Assembly (NCBI GenBank): GCA_001430745.1
Contig: KQ482063.1
Coordinates: forward strand, 1,466,224 to 1,530,223
From: Auxenochlorella pyrenoidosa
Lineage: Eukaryota > Chlorophyta > Trebouxiophyceae > Chlorellales > Chlorellaceae
DNA length: 64,000 bases
Direction: 5' to 3'
Shown: positions 1 through 15,056 of the stretch, piece by piece
How the letters are laid out: the number at the start of each line of letters is the position of its first letter
Numbering within the stretch: position 1 is the stretch's first letter
Notes under the pieces: model-generated
The model's database searches: none
The model's input: the letters and a program-made list of their open reading frames with translations, nothing else
What the model was told of the DNA's origin: nothing
Program-made: the position numbers and the translations under genes

Positions 1-3000
1 GGGGGTCTCCTTTGTGGGCCGCCTGGGCGGCCTGGAGCTATCGGCTGCGGTGCTCGCCAACTCCATCTTCAACGTCACAGGGTGGGAGCAGAGGGCGAGT
101 CGGTGCAAGCAGGAGGCGCGCACAAAGGCCTGCGGCAGAGGGCAGGCTGCTCAGGCAGGAGCGGCATGCCCAGTCAGCAGGGACCAAAGTCAGCAGCAGC
201 GATGCGTTGCCCTCTCCCCTGCAGCGCCAGCGCACGCCTCGCTGCCGCATCATTTTTGCTGCCGCGTGCACTGCCTCCCGCCCCAACCCACCCTCAACCC
301 CCCGCCGCACTGTCACCCCCCGATGCAGCCTCTCTGCCATGATGGGGTTCACGGGCACGGTGGACACGCTGTGCGGGCAGGCGGTGGGGGCGCGCAACCG
401 GCGCGCGGTGGGCCTCGTGCTGCAGCGCGCCCTGCTGGTCAACCTGTGCTTTGGAGGGGCCATCGCGGCGGCCTGGTGGAAGTGAGGGGGGGCAAGGGGC
501 CAGACCGCCCGCCACCGGGCTGGGCTGTGCAGCGCCGCAGATGGGGATGCGCTGCTGGGTGGGCCCCGCCCGGGGCCCTGTCCTGCCATGCAACCAGAGC
601 GTGACAGGCGGCTGCACGGCAGAGGCGCATGGTTGGTCCTGGAGCGCGCCACGGGCACCTGGCCAGTCAGTTTGTACGGCATGGCTTGGCCCCGACGTAC
701 AGGCCACCAAGCCACCCCACCCCACCCCACCCCACCCCACCCACCCACCCACCCACCCCACCCCCCACCCCCTCACCATCACCACCACCACCCCCTGTCC
801 CCAGGTCGGAGCGCCTGTTCCTGGCGCTGGGGCAGGAGGCTGAGCTGGCGGGCGCGTCGGCGCGTTACCTGCGCATCCTGGCCCCCGCCCTGCCCGTCAT
901 GGGGGCCACCGAGGCCTGCAAGCGCTGGCTCATGGCGCAGGTGCGGCGGCGGCGCCCCGCCCCTTGGGCCCGCCTGGTGAAGGCTGCAGCTGCGGTGCTG
1001 GGGGCCTGCCTCGTGGCGCAGGCCAGCCTCGCCGCCCTCCTGCTGCAAGGCTTGACAGGCTCCTGATGGGCGTGTCCCCGACCTCGCCGCCGCGTGCCCG
1101 CCCGGCGCCGCAGGGCGTGGTGCGGCCCGCCACCGTGGCCGCCGCCGCCGCCGCCGCCCTGTCGCCGCTCTGGAACTGGCTCTACATTGTGCGGCTGGGT
1201 CTGGGCCTGGACGGCGCCGCGCTGGCGGTGCTGTCGCTGCAGTGCACCAGCCTGTCGCTGGTGGGCGGCTATACGCTCGTGCGCAACATCAGGTGCGGGG
1301 CGGGCAGCTGCATGCGCTTGGGGCAGAGGTGTCACAGGCGGGCTCCACGCGCATGGCTGCTGGGGCGTGGCCCCTGCTCTTCCAGCCGCTGGTGCCACCT
1401 GATGCGCATGCATCTTTACAGCCCCCGATTATTTCTGCTCCGCACCCGATGCGCATGCATCTGGACAGCCCCTGATCCTTTCTGCTCTGCTCGCCCGCGC
1501 AGCTCGCTGGGCCAGGAGCAGGCAGTGTGGCACGGCTGGAGCCGCGATGCATTCAGGGAGTGGGGGGGGTACCTGGCACTGGCGCTGCCCAGCGTGGTCA
1601 TGATCTGCTGCAAGTGAGGGGGGAAAAGCGGTGGGGGGGTGAGGGGTGGCGGCTGGGCGGCGCCATGCAGTGCACTTTTTCCTCACGCTGGTTGAGAAAG
1701 CAGACGCATGCCTCGGCGCTGTGTGGCCCCGCCATGGCCTGCTCTGCGGCTGCAAGCGCGCCTGCCCAAGCCCGCATGCTGCAGCGGGCCGACCCAGCAG
1801 TGCTGCCGCCTCGCTGGCCTGGCCGCCTGTGCAGGTGGTGGGCGTTTGAGTTCCTGCTCATCATGGCGGGGTGGTTCAGGGACGCCCAGCTGGCGGTGGC
1901 CACCATGGGGGTGCTCCAGCTGTCCAGCTCCATCGCGTGAGCGCAGGGCCCGGGGCCTGGCTTGATGCAGCATCAGCACAACCTGTGCCACTGCTTTCTG
2001 AATGGGCTGGACGGTGCGCGCCCGGACACAGGCTGGATTGTCTGGACCTCCCAACCGCCAACACCGCTGTCGTGAGCCTACAGCCTGAGGCCACCCGCCC
2101 CCGTGCTGTCTGCGCTGTGGCCAGGGGCTCCACCAGCCGCCCTCCAACCTCCCACCCCTCCCCCGCAGCTTTGCCCTGTTCTTCGGCATTAGCATGGCCG
2201 GGTCCATCCGCATCAGCCAGGCCCTGGGGGCCGGGTGCCCTAGGGTGGCGCAGCGCGCCACGTGGGCGGGCCTGGCGGTGACCCAAACCCTCATCGTGTG
2301 CCTGCTGACCGCCCTGCTGCTGCTCCAGGTGGGGCGTGTTTGGGGGCATTTGTGGGCCCATCAAGGCACCTGCCTGGACCTCTGCGCAGACAGCGGCTCG
2401 GGGCCGGAGCTGTGCTGCCCTGGTTGGGCAACTGGGTGTAGGCGGCCGCAGGCTACGCTTGCCATGGGGCAGCCCCCCTCGAAACAACCTCCCTGGAATG
2501 CGGCACCAAGCGTTGCCTGCCTGCCCCCTCTCGTGCCGCCCCGCTCAACTGCAGGGCCGGTGGGTGCGGCTCTTTACCAGCGTGGGCCCCGTCGTCGACG
2601 CCGCGGTCGCCCTGCTGCCCATCTATGCCGCGACCCTGCTGGGGGATGCCACATACACGGCGCTGATGGCGCTGCTGCGGGGCGCCGGCAAACAAAAGGC
2701 GAGGCAGGGCGCGGCAGCGGGGCAGGGTCATGTGCGTCTCGGCGGGGCGGGGTGATGCGCTCCCCTGGCCATGAGCAGGGCAGTGCTGGTCGAGGTGCAG
2801 CTGGCAGTGAGCTCTGTGAGGCCCCCCCCCCCCCCCAAATCTCCCCCCTCTCTCCTTTATTCCTTTTGCGGCCCCCCTCTCCTCCCCCACCCTGCGCACC
2901 GCAGTGGGGCGCCCTCTCAAACATTGTGTCCTACTGGCTGCTGGCCATCCCCCTGGCCCACCACCTCGCCTTTGCGCGCGGCTGGGGCCTGCAGGGGCTC

Positions 3001-3293
3001 TGGGTGGGCGCCGCCGCCGCCAACGCGCTGCAGGTGCGTGCGTGCCCAGCGCTTACGGCGGTGCTGCAGCAGGCCAGAGGGACCGCCGCTTGTGAGACGA
3101 AGACAGCGAGGGCGAGTCAGCGGTTTTTCTGCCTAAATCACAACTCACGAGAGCTGGGTCATCTCGATGCGCCCTGCAGGCAGTCCTCATGGCGGCGCTG
3201 GCCCTGCGTTTCGACTATGCGGCAGCGGCTGCCAAGGCAGCCGCGCGCTATGCGCTCAGACAGCCGCTGCTGGCGGGCGAGGAGCAGGCGTGA
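1..3293 (+). CDS. MATE-family multidrug/toxin extrusion transporter, 5' partial
   Basis: Integral membrane cation antiporter of the MATE family, probably on the vacuolar or plasma membrane. Ten exons are visible: 2-81, 329-481, 805-940, 1114-1292, 1503-1613, 1835-1936, 2169-2328, 2555-2698, 2905-3033 and 3180-3293. They keep one frame and give 435 residues plus TGA. The MATE signature spans exons 1-2 (NVTG followed by DTLCGQAVGA), and hydrophobic helices fill every later exon. Typical family length is 450-550 residues, so only the N-terminal helix or so lies outside the window. The donor after 2698 is GC rather than GT. Intron 4 carries a 47-bp tandem duplication and intron 2 a (CCCCA)n tract. 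Substrate cannot be read from sequence. Confidence 0.88.
717..790. repeat. (CCCCA)n/(CCCA)n simple repeat in MATE intron 2
   Basis: C-rich microsatellite directly before the acceptor at 804, grading into CCACCA units. It probably serves as the polypyrimidine tract. Long ORFs across it are low-complexity artefacts. Confidence 0.8.
1401..1494. repeat. 47-bp imperfect tandem duplication in MATE intron 4
   Basis: The block starting GATGCGCATGCATCT at 1401 recurs at 1448, followed in both copies by similar ACAGCCCC...TTTCTGCTC sequence. It lies just upstream of the 3' splice site at 1502. Confidence 0.75.
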
Positions 3294-3629
3294 CCATCCG
3301 CAGGCCAAGTGCTTTCACAGAGCCAGCAGGTCACGCCACAGCTGTACAGAAACAAGTGATGCACTGGGTTTTGCAGCTATGTCAGCTCTGGTGCTTCTGA
3401 TTATGAGGTGCTCGGTTGTTGCCTGAAATCACTGCTGCAGCCTCCACTTGGCTCTGTTCCCTCCTGTCCATTGGGCTGTTGATGGCTGCCACACGCTGCT
3501 GTCGCCCCCTTCCACTCTTTCTCTGTTTTGATTTGATGGAATCGACCTTGCAAGGCTAACTGTTCGAATACCCTTAGCCTCGAAAAATGCAGTGCCAGTG
3601 TTTGGATGGGGAGAGTGCCCAAGTACAAA
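3294..3629. other. Convergent intergenic spacer, nothing recognised
   Basis: About 340 bp between the MATE stop and the end of the duplicated ShKT arm, holding the 3' UTRs of both genes. It is more AT-rich than the exons. No ORF or RNA structure stands out. Confidence 0.5.
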
Positions 3630-5690
3630 ACATGTCAAAGGGTTCACGCTTTCGCAGCGCTCAGGCGCGCGCATCGCCGGCGGCCTTGCCACCCGGGCCC
3701 GCCACTGCCACAGCCACGGCGCTGCCGGGCGAGCTCTTGGTGACGGCGGCAGCGGGGCCGTCGGCCTGGATGACAGCCGACCCGCCGTCGGCAGAGGCCA
3801 GCGCAGTGCCGCCGCGTGTGGCCAGCGCAGCGGCCTTGCCGCAGTGGACGGCGCGGGCGCGGGCGGTGCTGGTGGCGTCAGCCGCCTCCAGCTGGCTGCT
3901 CGGGCAGTCGGCCTGTGGGACAGGAGGCAGGGGCCAGGAGGGAGGGGCTTTGATCAGGGGGGGAGAGTAAGTTGGTGAAGGGGGCGGCCAGATGGTGGTG
4001 GCAAGTGCCGCCACATGCCAGTCTAGTGCCTGCAACCCCCACCCACCGGGATCAGGGCGCCGTTGGTGTCGGGGCCTGCGGGGGCGGTGCCAGCGGCGGA
4101 GGCGGTGCCAGGTGAGGCTGGGGCGGCTGCTGGGGTGCCGGCCTGGAACTGCGGGCGGCGGCAGGGGGCAGGTGGTGGGCGGGGCAGGGGCTCATGCACT
4201 GGTATCCCTCTGCAAACATCTTGAAGACCGGCCCCGCAAAGCAGCCTCCCCTTACCGGGTTGCCGGTAGATGCGGTGGCAGAGGCGGAAGCGGTGGCAGA
4301 GCCGCCAGCACCAGCGGTGGTCTGGGCAGCTGCCGTTGCCGTGGCAGCGGCGGGGTTGGCAGCAGTGGTGTCGACAGTGGCAACAGCTGCCGCATCGGCA
4401 GAGGCGGTGGCAGGCGATGAAGCGGGGGAGATGGTGGGTGCTGCCGCATCGGTGGCAGCCTGTGTGCCAGCAGTGCCATCAGCCGGGGGCGGGCCTCCCG
4501 GGACGGCCTGGGCATCAGCAGCGCCGTCAGCAGCTGGGGGCGCGGCGGTGTCCACGGGCGCTGCAGGGGTCGGGGCAGGAATAGGAGTGTCTGGGGGGAG
4601 GGAGGTGGGGGGAAGCAGCCAGCACCCATGTGCGTACAACATGCTGCAGCACCCAGCAAGGGAAGCACTGCATCTGTCCCAGCCCTCCACCCCATCAAGC
4701 CAAGCCCTCTCAGCCAGCACCCACCCGGGTTGGCGGTGCCTGCATCCTGGCCCTGCTGCGGGTCCTGGGAGCAGGGCACGGTGGCGACGTCCACACCGCA
4801 CAGCCCGCAGGTGGAGCGGCAGTAGCCCTTGCTCACCAGCCAGCACATGGCGCCTGCACGGGCCAAGGCAAGGACGACTGGACAGGGGCAGTCGATCAGA
4901 GAGCACCAGCAGGGTCGTGCAGGGCAGATGAGGAGGGTAGGAAGAGAAGAGGAAAAGGCACTGCGATGCCCACAGGACAGCTGTTGGCAGCTGCCGCCCG
5001 CTCTTTCACCCCCTCGTTCAGCACCCGCGTCGCACTCACACTTGCCCCACGCCTTCTGCTGCTCGCAGGTGTACTCCTGGGTTGGCGGCACGTCGTCATC
5101 GGGACAGGTGGGTGGGACGGCAGCCGAATCGGCAGCAGCCTGAGCCTGGGCGGCGGGCGATGCGGGCGGCAGCGAGGCAATGAGAGCGGCGGCCGCCGCC
5201 TGCGCCTCGGCGCTCGGCGAGGGCGAGGCCAGGGGCGACAGCAGCTCGGTAGTGCCCGCCACTGCGAGCAGAAAGGGGCCAGTCAGGAGAGCAGGCGGTC
5301 AAAGAGGGCGCCAGAAGGCTACGACGGCAGGCTTCCAGCAGCGAGCCCGTTCAAACGCGCCAGCCCCTCCCTCTCGCCTCCTGCTCACCCGCCCGGGCCT
5401 GGGCGCTGGCACTGGCGGCCCCAGCGGCGCTGGCAGAGGCGTAGGCGCTGGCAGTGGATGCCTGGCGCAGGGAACGGGCCGCAGCGGGCGAGGCTGCGCC
5501 AGCCAGCAGGCAGACCAGGGCCAGGGCCAGGGGAAGGCTGCGAGTCATGGTGGCGAGGTGGATGGGCAGTCGGGAAGAGTGAGAAGAGGAATAGCGAGCC
5601 AGGGCTGGCAGCGCGGTCTCATGGGGGCACGGCGTGCACGCTGCGCGAGGCGCGCCCTGCCAACAGCTGTCCCCTGCCGGCTTGCTGCAA
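3630..5690. repeat. Inverted duplication, arm 1
   Basis: The reverse complement of this arm matches 20014-22084. Homology runs from about 140 bp upstream of the start codon to about 30 bp past the stop (shared ...CCCTTTGACATGTT). It covers one complete gene and separates from arm 2 by about 14.3 kb. Confidence 0.85.
3661..5548 (-). CDS. Secreted ShKT-domain, Ala/Pro/Thr-rich protein (copy A)
   Basis: Predicted secreted or cell-wall protein of 399 residues; not a recognised enzyme. Exons on the minus strand: 5548-5389, 5261-5040, 5040 joined to 4853-4725, 4590-4256, 4148-4047 and 3912-3661 (160, 222, 129, 335, 102 and 252 nt). Residues 1-24 form a signal peptide (MTRSLPLALALVCLLAG). Around residues 105-150 lies a cysteine-rich ShKT-like domain: CPDDD, YTCEQQ, WGKC, CWLVSKGYC, RSTCGLCG, split by an intron inside WGKC. 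The rest is Ala/Thr/Ser/Pro-rich and looks like an extended, probably O-glycosylated linker. A second Cys-containing C-terminal segment (ADCPSS, HCGKAA) follows. ShKT is named after an anemone peptide, but in algae the fold is common in secreted proteins, and I infer no toxicity. Exon lengths match copy B exactly. Confidence 0.82.
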
Positions 5691-6215
5691 GGGACAGCTG
5701 CACTCCTTGCCGTCTGCCTGCCTGCATGCTGCGTAATACATGTGCAAGTCTTCACAAGAAGAGAAGGCACGACCAGGAGTGAGGCCGCTGTATCGGGGAT
5801 GGCCTGGTCCGCGACAAGAGAAGTGGCACATGCAGGTGGGAGACCATGTGTGCATCGACGATTCATGCATGCCTGCAGGCAGGATGAGTTTCCGTGCAAT
5901 CCTCTGCAAGCAGTTAAACACACATACAGCAACAAACATATGAAAGCACAGCACAGCACAGCCCTTTGCTTTGGAGGGTAGACATGAACAGATAAAGAGC
6001 GCCTTGGGGAATGCAGGCAAACGTAGCAAAACTTTGTCTGACAAAACTGGGATGGACGAAAGGCAGATGAAAACAATGGGGAGATGATGCTGGAGCTGAT
6101 GAGCTGCTTGCATGTGTCTTGCATGGGTCGTGCGGCGTCAAGTGTGCGTCATCGCAGCCCTTGGAAAGGCGGCGTTGCTGGAATCGAGAGGATTGCAGAC
6201 TGCGAATGCTGCAGC
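5549..6215. other. Intergenic region upstream of ShKT copy A
   Basis: The first about 140 bp (to about 5690) is shared with the upstream region of copy B and probably contains the core promoter and 5' UTR. The remaining about 520 bp shows no convincing gene, and includes the 3' UTR of the F-box/LRR gene. Confidence 0.45.
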
Positions 6216-8285
6216 CTAAGAAAGTGAGTCTGATTGGTTCAGCACCAGAACGCCGCCGCGGGCATCAAAGTGAAAGCCGCGCGCCTGCACCCAGCGCTCA
6301 AAGAGGGCTTGCTGCTCAGGGCCGGACTGGCGCCACACGCCCGCCATCTCCACCCGCTGCAGCAGGCCGCCGCCCTCCTGGTTGGTGCTGCGGTTGACCA
6401 GGCGCAGCACGCCGTCCAGCGTCACACCCGGGCAGCGGTCGGCGCGGACCAGCACCAGCTCGCGACAGCTGGCACCCAGTGCGGCCAGCGCGTCGTCCGT
6501 CATCCCCACTGCCGCGGCCGCCGAGAATGCCTGCAGGCGCGGGCAGGCGGCCGCCAGCCCCGCCAGGGCGGGCCCGCTCCAGCGCCGCGTGTAGTTCAGG
6601 CTGAGCGCCGACAGCTGGCAGCCATAGGCGGCGGCGATGGCGGCCAGGCCGGCATCCCCCACCTGGAGGCAGGCGCGATACAGATGGGAAGCTCAAACGG
6701 TGGGTCGCAGGCCATGCAAGGCAGCGCGGTCCAGTCATGCCGCTGCAAGCAGCGCCGGCTGTCGGCAAGCATTGCCAGGATGCCAGGAAGCTTGTACAGG
6801 CTGAGATGAGCTCCTGTCTGGAGGCTCAGCGCACAGCCCTGCCCCGCCAGCTGCCCCTGCCACCCCCACCGAGGTGTCAGACAGCTCCAGGGCGGTGATG
6901 CGCGGGCAGCGCTGCGCCAGCTCCGCCACAAAGGCGTCCCCCACGGATGCCAGCCCCGCGGCCTGCTGGTCGGAAGACACAGAGAAGGCGTGCAGCTGGG
7001 GGCAGGCCGCCATCACGGCGCGCAGGCCCTGCAGGCACACGCCGCCGCCGCACCAGGCCAGCGAAAAGCTGCAGGGAGTGGGGGGAGCAGGGTGGGATGT
7101 GATGTCCAGGGTGCACGCAGGAGCTGCAAGTCGGAGCAGCCGACACAGGATGGCCTCATCAACCTACGCCGGCCTGCTTCTTGATGCCACGCCAGCAGTC
7201 AAGCGATGCAACGGCCAAGGCTGAGACACTAGGCACCTGCGCAACGGGGGTGCTGCCGCCGCCAGCCGCTTCAAGCCGTTGTTGGTGATGTGCTGGCAGC
7301 CCCACAGCCTGCAGCACGGTGGCAAGAGCGGCAAAGGGAGGTGGGTTTTCTGCAGGCCGAGGGCGGGCTGCATTGTCATGAGCAGCGTGTGCAGATGCAC
7401 CACAAAAGCTGCTCCGGGCAGGGCTTGGTCCCGCACCGGACGCTCTGCAGTCTCGGAGACGAGCCGGCAATGAGCGCCAGCGTGTCGTCGGTGAGCAGCT
7501 CCCGAAAGGTGGGGCAGCCTGGCAGGCAGGGAAAGCCACAGGCAGTGCTTGTGTTGGCTTCAAGGGTGTTCGGACACATCCATGCGGCGTCCTGTGAGCA
7601 TGGGCACGCAACCCAACTTTGCTGGTCACGCTGGACAGCCAGCACATGCTTGGCGTGCTGGCAACCTGAGCATTCATGCTGACAAGCGGCGCACTCTCTC
7701 GCAGCAATACTCACCGCTGCCTGCATCAAACGTGCTGAGGCGGCCGCCCCACCAGCGCTTGATGCTCAGGCACAGCCCTGGAAGCGCCTCATCCGAGCGC
7801 AGAGCGCCTCTTCATAAGCACAGAACAGGAAGCGCAGGGTGCCGTGCCAATGTTTTAGATACAACAAGGAGACAACATCTCTTGGTGTCTATGTCTTGGT
7901 GTCTAGTGTTGCAATCACAGAAAGAAGCTTGAAGACAAGGAGTTGGCAGGAAGCTTGAAGGGTGCATCGGCCGGCGGCGGCAGGCAGCGGCTCGCCTGGA
8001 GACTGCCTCCCACTTGATCTCCCGCCAGCAGTCTAGAGAGCGAGCGGCCTCAGCCCACAACCGACTGATGAGGAACAGACGAGTAAGCGCAGCCTGCGAT
8101 TCCTCGGCAGGGAGAACAAGCGAAAGGGTGTCGCGGCAGCTGAGCACCTCCTCCTGGGGGCCCTGAGGCCAGTTGATCATTGCGGCAGCATGAAAACGCA
8201 AATTGGCCGCCTCCGACATGACGAGACGAAGGGCGACAACATGCACCTGGCGCTGCTGTGGCGGCGCAGCGTGGCCACCAGGCAT
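6216..8285 (-). CDS. F-box/leucine-rich-repeat protein (AMN1/FBXL type)
   Basis: Probable substrate receptor of an SCF ubiquitin ligase. Six minus-strand exons keep phase: 8285-8014, 7809-7715, 7518-7437, 7308-7237, 7068-6870 and 6662-6216, giving 388 residues. Residues about 45-90 resemble an F-box (LVLPAEESQAALTRL, then SLDCWREI). Later exons are Cys-containing LRRs: LTDDTLALIAGSSPRLQSV, LWGCQHITNNGLKRLA, MAACPQLHAFSV, MTDDALAALGASC. I chose the ATG at 8285; an in-frame ATG at 8219 is equally possible. The F-box call is weaker than the LRR call. The target is unknown. Confidence 0.65.
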
Positions 8286-8934
8286 GTGGGCTGTACCACT
8301 TGGGTCCAAGCGTACTCTTACTGAGAGCCATTACCTTGCACACAACCAGCATCTTGCACCAGCTGGTGTTTTATTCTTTTTCCGACACACATGGGCAGCC
8401 CGAAACGGCCGGCTGGAACCACCAGATCATGCAAGCCCGCACGCCTTGCCCCACTGCTGCCTCTTCTGCTCACTTCTACAGTGGCATAACAGCTTTGAAC
8501 GTTATCATAATAGCTTTGAGTATGGCAGGTTGTTTGGACTAAAAGCAGAAGCAAGTTTACAGGATGGGAAGGCTGCTGGCTGCAAGGCCACCTGTGCATC
8601 TGCCAGCAGCCGAGCTCTTGATAATGGACTATGTCCTGCTTTCTGGCCGCTTTGTGCCTGCCCAAACCTTAACGACAAAGGCTTTACAGGAGGGGTGACT
8701 GCGTGGCAGCAGCATATACAGCAACAAATGGCGTAGGGCATCAGTACAGCAACAGGAGGACTCAGCTTTGCACTCATGGAGGGATGGCGGGACACGACAC
8801 GCGCGGGCTACAGGGGAACGAAAGTAAATGAAGCAAAGGCGGGGGGATGCACGGCGCAACACGGCGGCAAGCTCAAAGCTGTCTCAAAGGGGCGCCACGC
8901 CTGTGCCAGCGGAGCCCCTCGGCGGGCGCGGCCC
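8286..8934. other. Intergenic spacer between F-box/LRR gene and MAPK 3' end
   Basis: About 650 bp containing the MAPK 3' UTR and the F-box/LRR promoter. TTACA near 8682 reads TGTAA on the minus strand, about 250 bp past the MAPK stop, and is a candidate polyadenylation signal. No other gene seen. Confidence 0.4.
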
Positions 8935-12052
<3,118 letters not shown>

Positions 12053-12412
12053 GGCGGCGGGAGCACCGCGTGGGGCGCTGCGCTGCTTTCCCTGCCGGAA
12101 CCGCGGCTGTTCGCACGCCCGCTGCCTTGATCTCCGAGTCCCGCCTGAACTACTGCGGACGGAACACGTTCACTCGGGCTGCCTGCAGCTGCGCCGGGTG
12201 AGCGGTTGGCGGCTGCAAGCGGTGCTGCTCAAGCGGGTGCTAGGAGGTGATCCCACGAAGCGCTGGCAGGGGCAGCTGACGGGGTCTGCCCCGAGATTTT
12301 GAGAACTCAGTGACCATCGTGGCACGCGTGCTCAGCCTAGGTGCTCAGCCTTGCTGCTCGTTTCGCCCATCGCCAAAACACATTTTGTTTGCGCCGATCC
12401 ATCGAAGCAGAC
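12053..12412. promoter_or_regulatory. Shared divergent promoter region, MAPK / PPL1
   Basis: 360 bp separate the two divergent start codons, so both promoters and 5' UTRs must lie here or overlap the genes. No TATA box or named element could be assigned. Confidence 0.45.
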
Positions 12413-14535
12413 ATGCAGCAGACGCAGGCTCGCGCATTCGTGCAGGTGAGGGCTCTCAGTAGAGCGCCCACCCACCGCCGCTGCTCTGAGCGTTGCGCAT
12501 CGCCCATGATGGCTGCTGCTGATGCTCATCACCGCCCCTGTCCTGCAGGCGGCGGCTCCCCTGCGGCCACGCCCGGCAGCAGCAGCCCGCACCGCTCCTG
12601 TGGTGGTGTGCACCGCGCAGCGCGGTGCGTGGGACCACGGGAGCCCCAATGCCGGACGGCGATCACGCCGGGGTTGGCAGCAAGAGGGAGCAGCAGGCGG
12701 CGGCGGCAGCGTTTGCCGCAGCGAGGCGGCAGCTGCCTTGCATACAAAGTTGGGAGAGATGGTAGCCTGCTCTTTGCCTATTGAACGAGGCGGTAGCCTG
12801 CCTTGCACGTGCACCGCCCAGGGCATCTTGCCCAGAGCCTTCTGCTATATGTCGTCTTGCCCTGCAGGCGAGGCGCCGACGCGGCGGCAGGCCCTGCAGC
12901 TGGCCACCAGCCTGGCTGTGGCTCCGCTGCTGGCTGGCAGCGCGCAGGCAGCAAAGGGTGAGAGGGGCGGCGGATCAAAACTTCAAAAGGCTCTGCACTT
13001 GTCAAGCCTGTTGCGCACCACTGTGCACCTCACACGGTGCACCATGTGGGCACGGCCAGGGCCGTTGGACAACCCCCTTCCCCTGCCCACACCTTTCTGG
13101 TCCTGCTGCCCGTGCTCCTGCGTGCCATGCAGGCCCCAAGGGCTTTGTGCCGGTGAAGGACTCCCAGGACGGCTACTCGTTCCTGTACCCCTTCGGCTGG
13201 CAGGTGCTGCAGGCTGCAGCGGTGCTGCTGAGCTGGGCACAGAGCATGGGCTGGCAGGGGGTGCATGCTCGAGCCCGCCAGACATCATCCCTCACGTACA
13301 TGCTCCAACAACGCGCTGCAAAAGCTGCGAATTGCCGCTTGCGCAAGTCCTCCTCCCTGCCTGCCGCCGTTGCCGCCCCTGCCGCAGGAGGTGTCTGTGG
13401 ATGGGCAGGATGTGGTGTACAAGGATGTGATTGAGCCGCTGGAGTCGGTGTCTGTGTCGCTGGTGAGCAGGGAGGGCCAGCAAGGGCGCACCAGCGGCGC
13501 TGCAGCGGCCCCACGCCTCTGCGAAGGCCTGCAGATGGGCGTCAGCCTAATGCCCGCATGCTGCGCTTGCAGGCTTCCCGCTGCCGACACGGACCCGCCA
13601 GCCAGCTGCCAGCCAATTACTGCTCCCCAAGCACTGGCGGCAGCGGGGCTGGTGCTCTTCCGGCGCACGCTTGGCCCACCCTGCCCGCGGCGTGCCTGCC
13701 CACGCGCAGGTGCCCACCGAGAAGGCGGATGTGTCCGAGTTTGGCGACCCCAAGGAGGTGGCCTTCACGCTAGCCGACAAGGTGCTGACGGCGCCCAGCC
13801 AGGAGATTGCGCTGCTGGGGGCATCCGAGGTGGGGCGACGGCAGGGGGGGGGTCGGGGGCGGCGGCGGGGGGCGCGGGAGGCGTGGCGTGTCCATGCTGC
13901 CGGGCGTCTCGTGTGTGTGTGTTGTGTGAGAACTTGCTGCATGGAGCTGCTACAGAGCCGTTTTGGGGGCCCACTTCAGCCTCTTGGGGCGCAGAAGAAT
14001 AGCATGTGACCTGGCTGGCAGTGCCAAGACAGGCGCCCCTGCCGGCTGCCCTACAACAGGGAGCGCTCCGACCCCTGACAAATGCCGCCGCCTGTAATCC
14101 TCCCCCCCGCTGCAGCGGGTTGAGAACGGGCGGCTCTATTACGACTTTGAGTTCACCGCCAAGAGCCGCGGCTACACCCGCCACGCGCTCGCGTCGGTGA
14201 CTGTGGGCAATGGTGAGCCTCGCGCCTGCTGCGGCTGGGCTGGGCTGGGCAGAGGCGCTGCCTGCATACGGTCAGCCCAGGCGTGGCGACCGTGCAGCAG
14301 CAGGTTTTAGTCGTCGCCCTTGCCAGCTACTTGCAGCCCAGCGACTGCCTCAGACTGTTCCACCTCCTGCTTGGTGTGCGAGCCTCATCCTGGCCCCTCC
14401 ACCCCACCCCACCCCACCCGTTCTGCAGGCAAGTTCTACACGCTGCTGACGGGCGCGAACGAGAAGCGGTGGGGCCGCATGAAGGACAAGATCTCTACTG
14501 TGGTCAAGTCCTTTACCGTGGACGACCGCTACTGA
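12413..14535 (+). CDS. PPL1: PsbP-like protein 1, thylakoid lumen
   Basis: PsbP-domain protein of the chloroplast lumen; in plants PPL1 helps repair photodamaged photosystem II. Eight exons: 12413-12445, 12549-12624, 12868-12957, 13133-13203, 13388-13462, 13710-13829, 14116-14212 and 14429-14535, giving 222 residues. An Ala/Arg-rich transit peptide is followed by a twin-arginine lumen-targeting signal (TRRQALQLATSLAVAPLLAG, ending SAQAA). The mature domain holds PPL1 hallmarks: DGYSFLYPFGWQEV, VYKDVIEPLESVSVSLVPT, YTRHALASVTV, and a TGANEKRW...MKD C-terminal stretch. The match to land-plant PPL1 is continuous across exon joins, so the exon model is strong. Confidence 0.92.
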
Positions 14536-15056
14536 GCGCCCCCCACGGCTCGCCCCTCGTCTTTTTGTCAGACAGCCTGCTGCTGGGGTGCCGCACCCTG
14601 GCGGGCGCGGGCCTAGCCTTGGCAGGTGTGCCAACAGGCACGGCCCGCCCTCTCAATCAAGCACATGCGCGGCGCTTGCCCCGCCTTACGGCCTGGCCTC
14701 CCTTGTCAATTCTGCCTGCGCTGCTACACTTAATGATCCTGCTTTGAGAACTGACTGATTTGCTTGCTGCCCTGAAGCGCCCGACGCCTTTCCTGCGGAC
14801 GGTGGGGCTGCCACCTAATTTTTGGCCGCCAGCTCTTGCAAACCCCTTCTGTCGACCGAACCATCATGCAGTGCTCAGACATTTGCTGATATGCCAGTTC
14901 AAAGGCGCTTGGATACACCAAGGGGGGACATGTGAATGGTTGAAGCTGCATGCTGTGCACCGCGTTGATGCCCCTGGAATGCGACGCGTCGCGTGGTGCC
15001 ATTATGTGCTGCTGTATGCAGGCTGCCTTTCACTTGCACCTTGCTCCGTCGTGATC
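14536..15056. other. Intergenic region PPL1 to DUF4211-like gene
   Basis: 521 bp with the PPL1 3' UTR and the upstream region of the next gene. An ORF continues upstream of 15057, but its composition is not coding-like. Confidence 0.4.

Noticed and set aside
38..748. 236-codon minus-strand ORF opposite the MATE gene
   Set aside because: Shadow of MATE exons plus (GGGGT)n repeat; no family resemblance, typical of GC-rich DNA.
3550..3580. Possible tRNA T-loop (GTTCGAATA)
   Set aside because: No matching acceptor, D or anticodon stems around it.
3661..5548. ShKT domain as evidence of a toxin gene
   Set aside because: The domain is widespread in secreted non-toxin proteins of algae and animals, and nothing else here points to toxicity.
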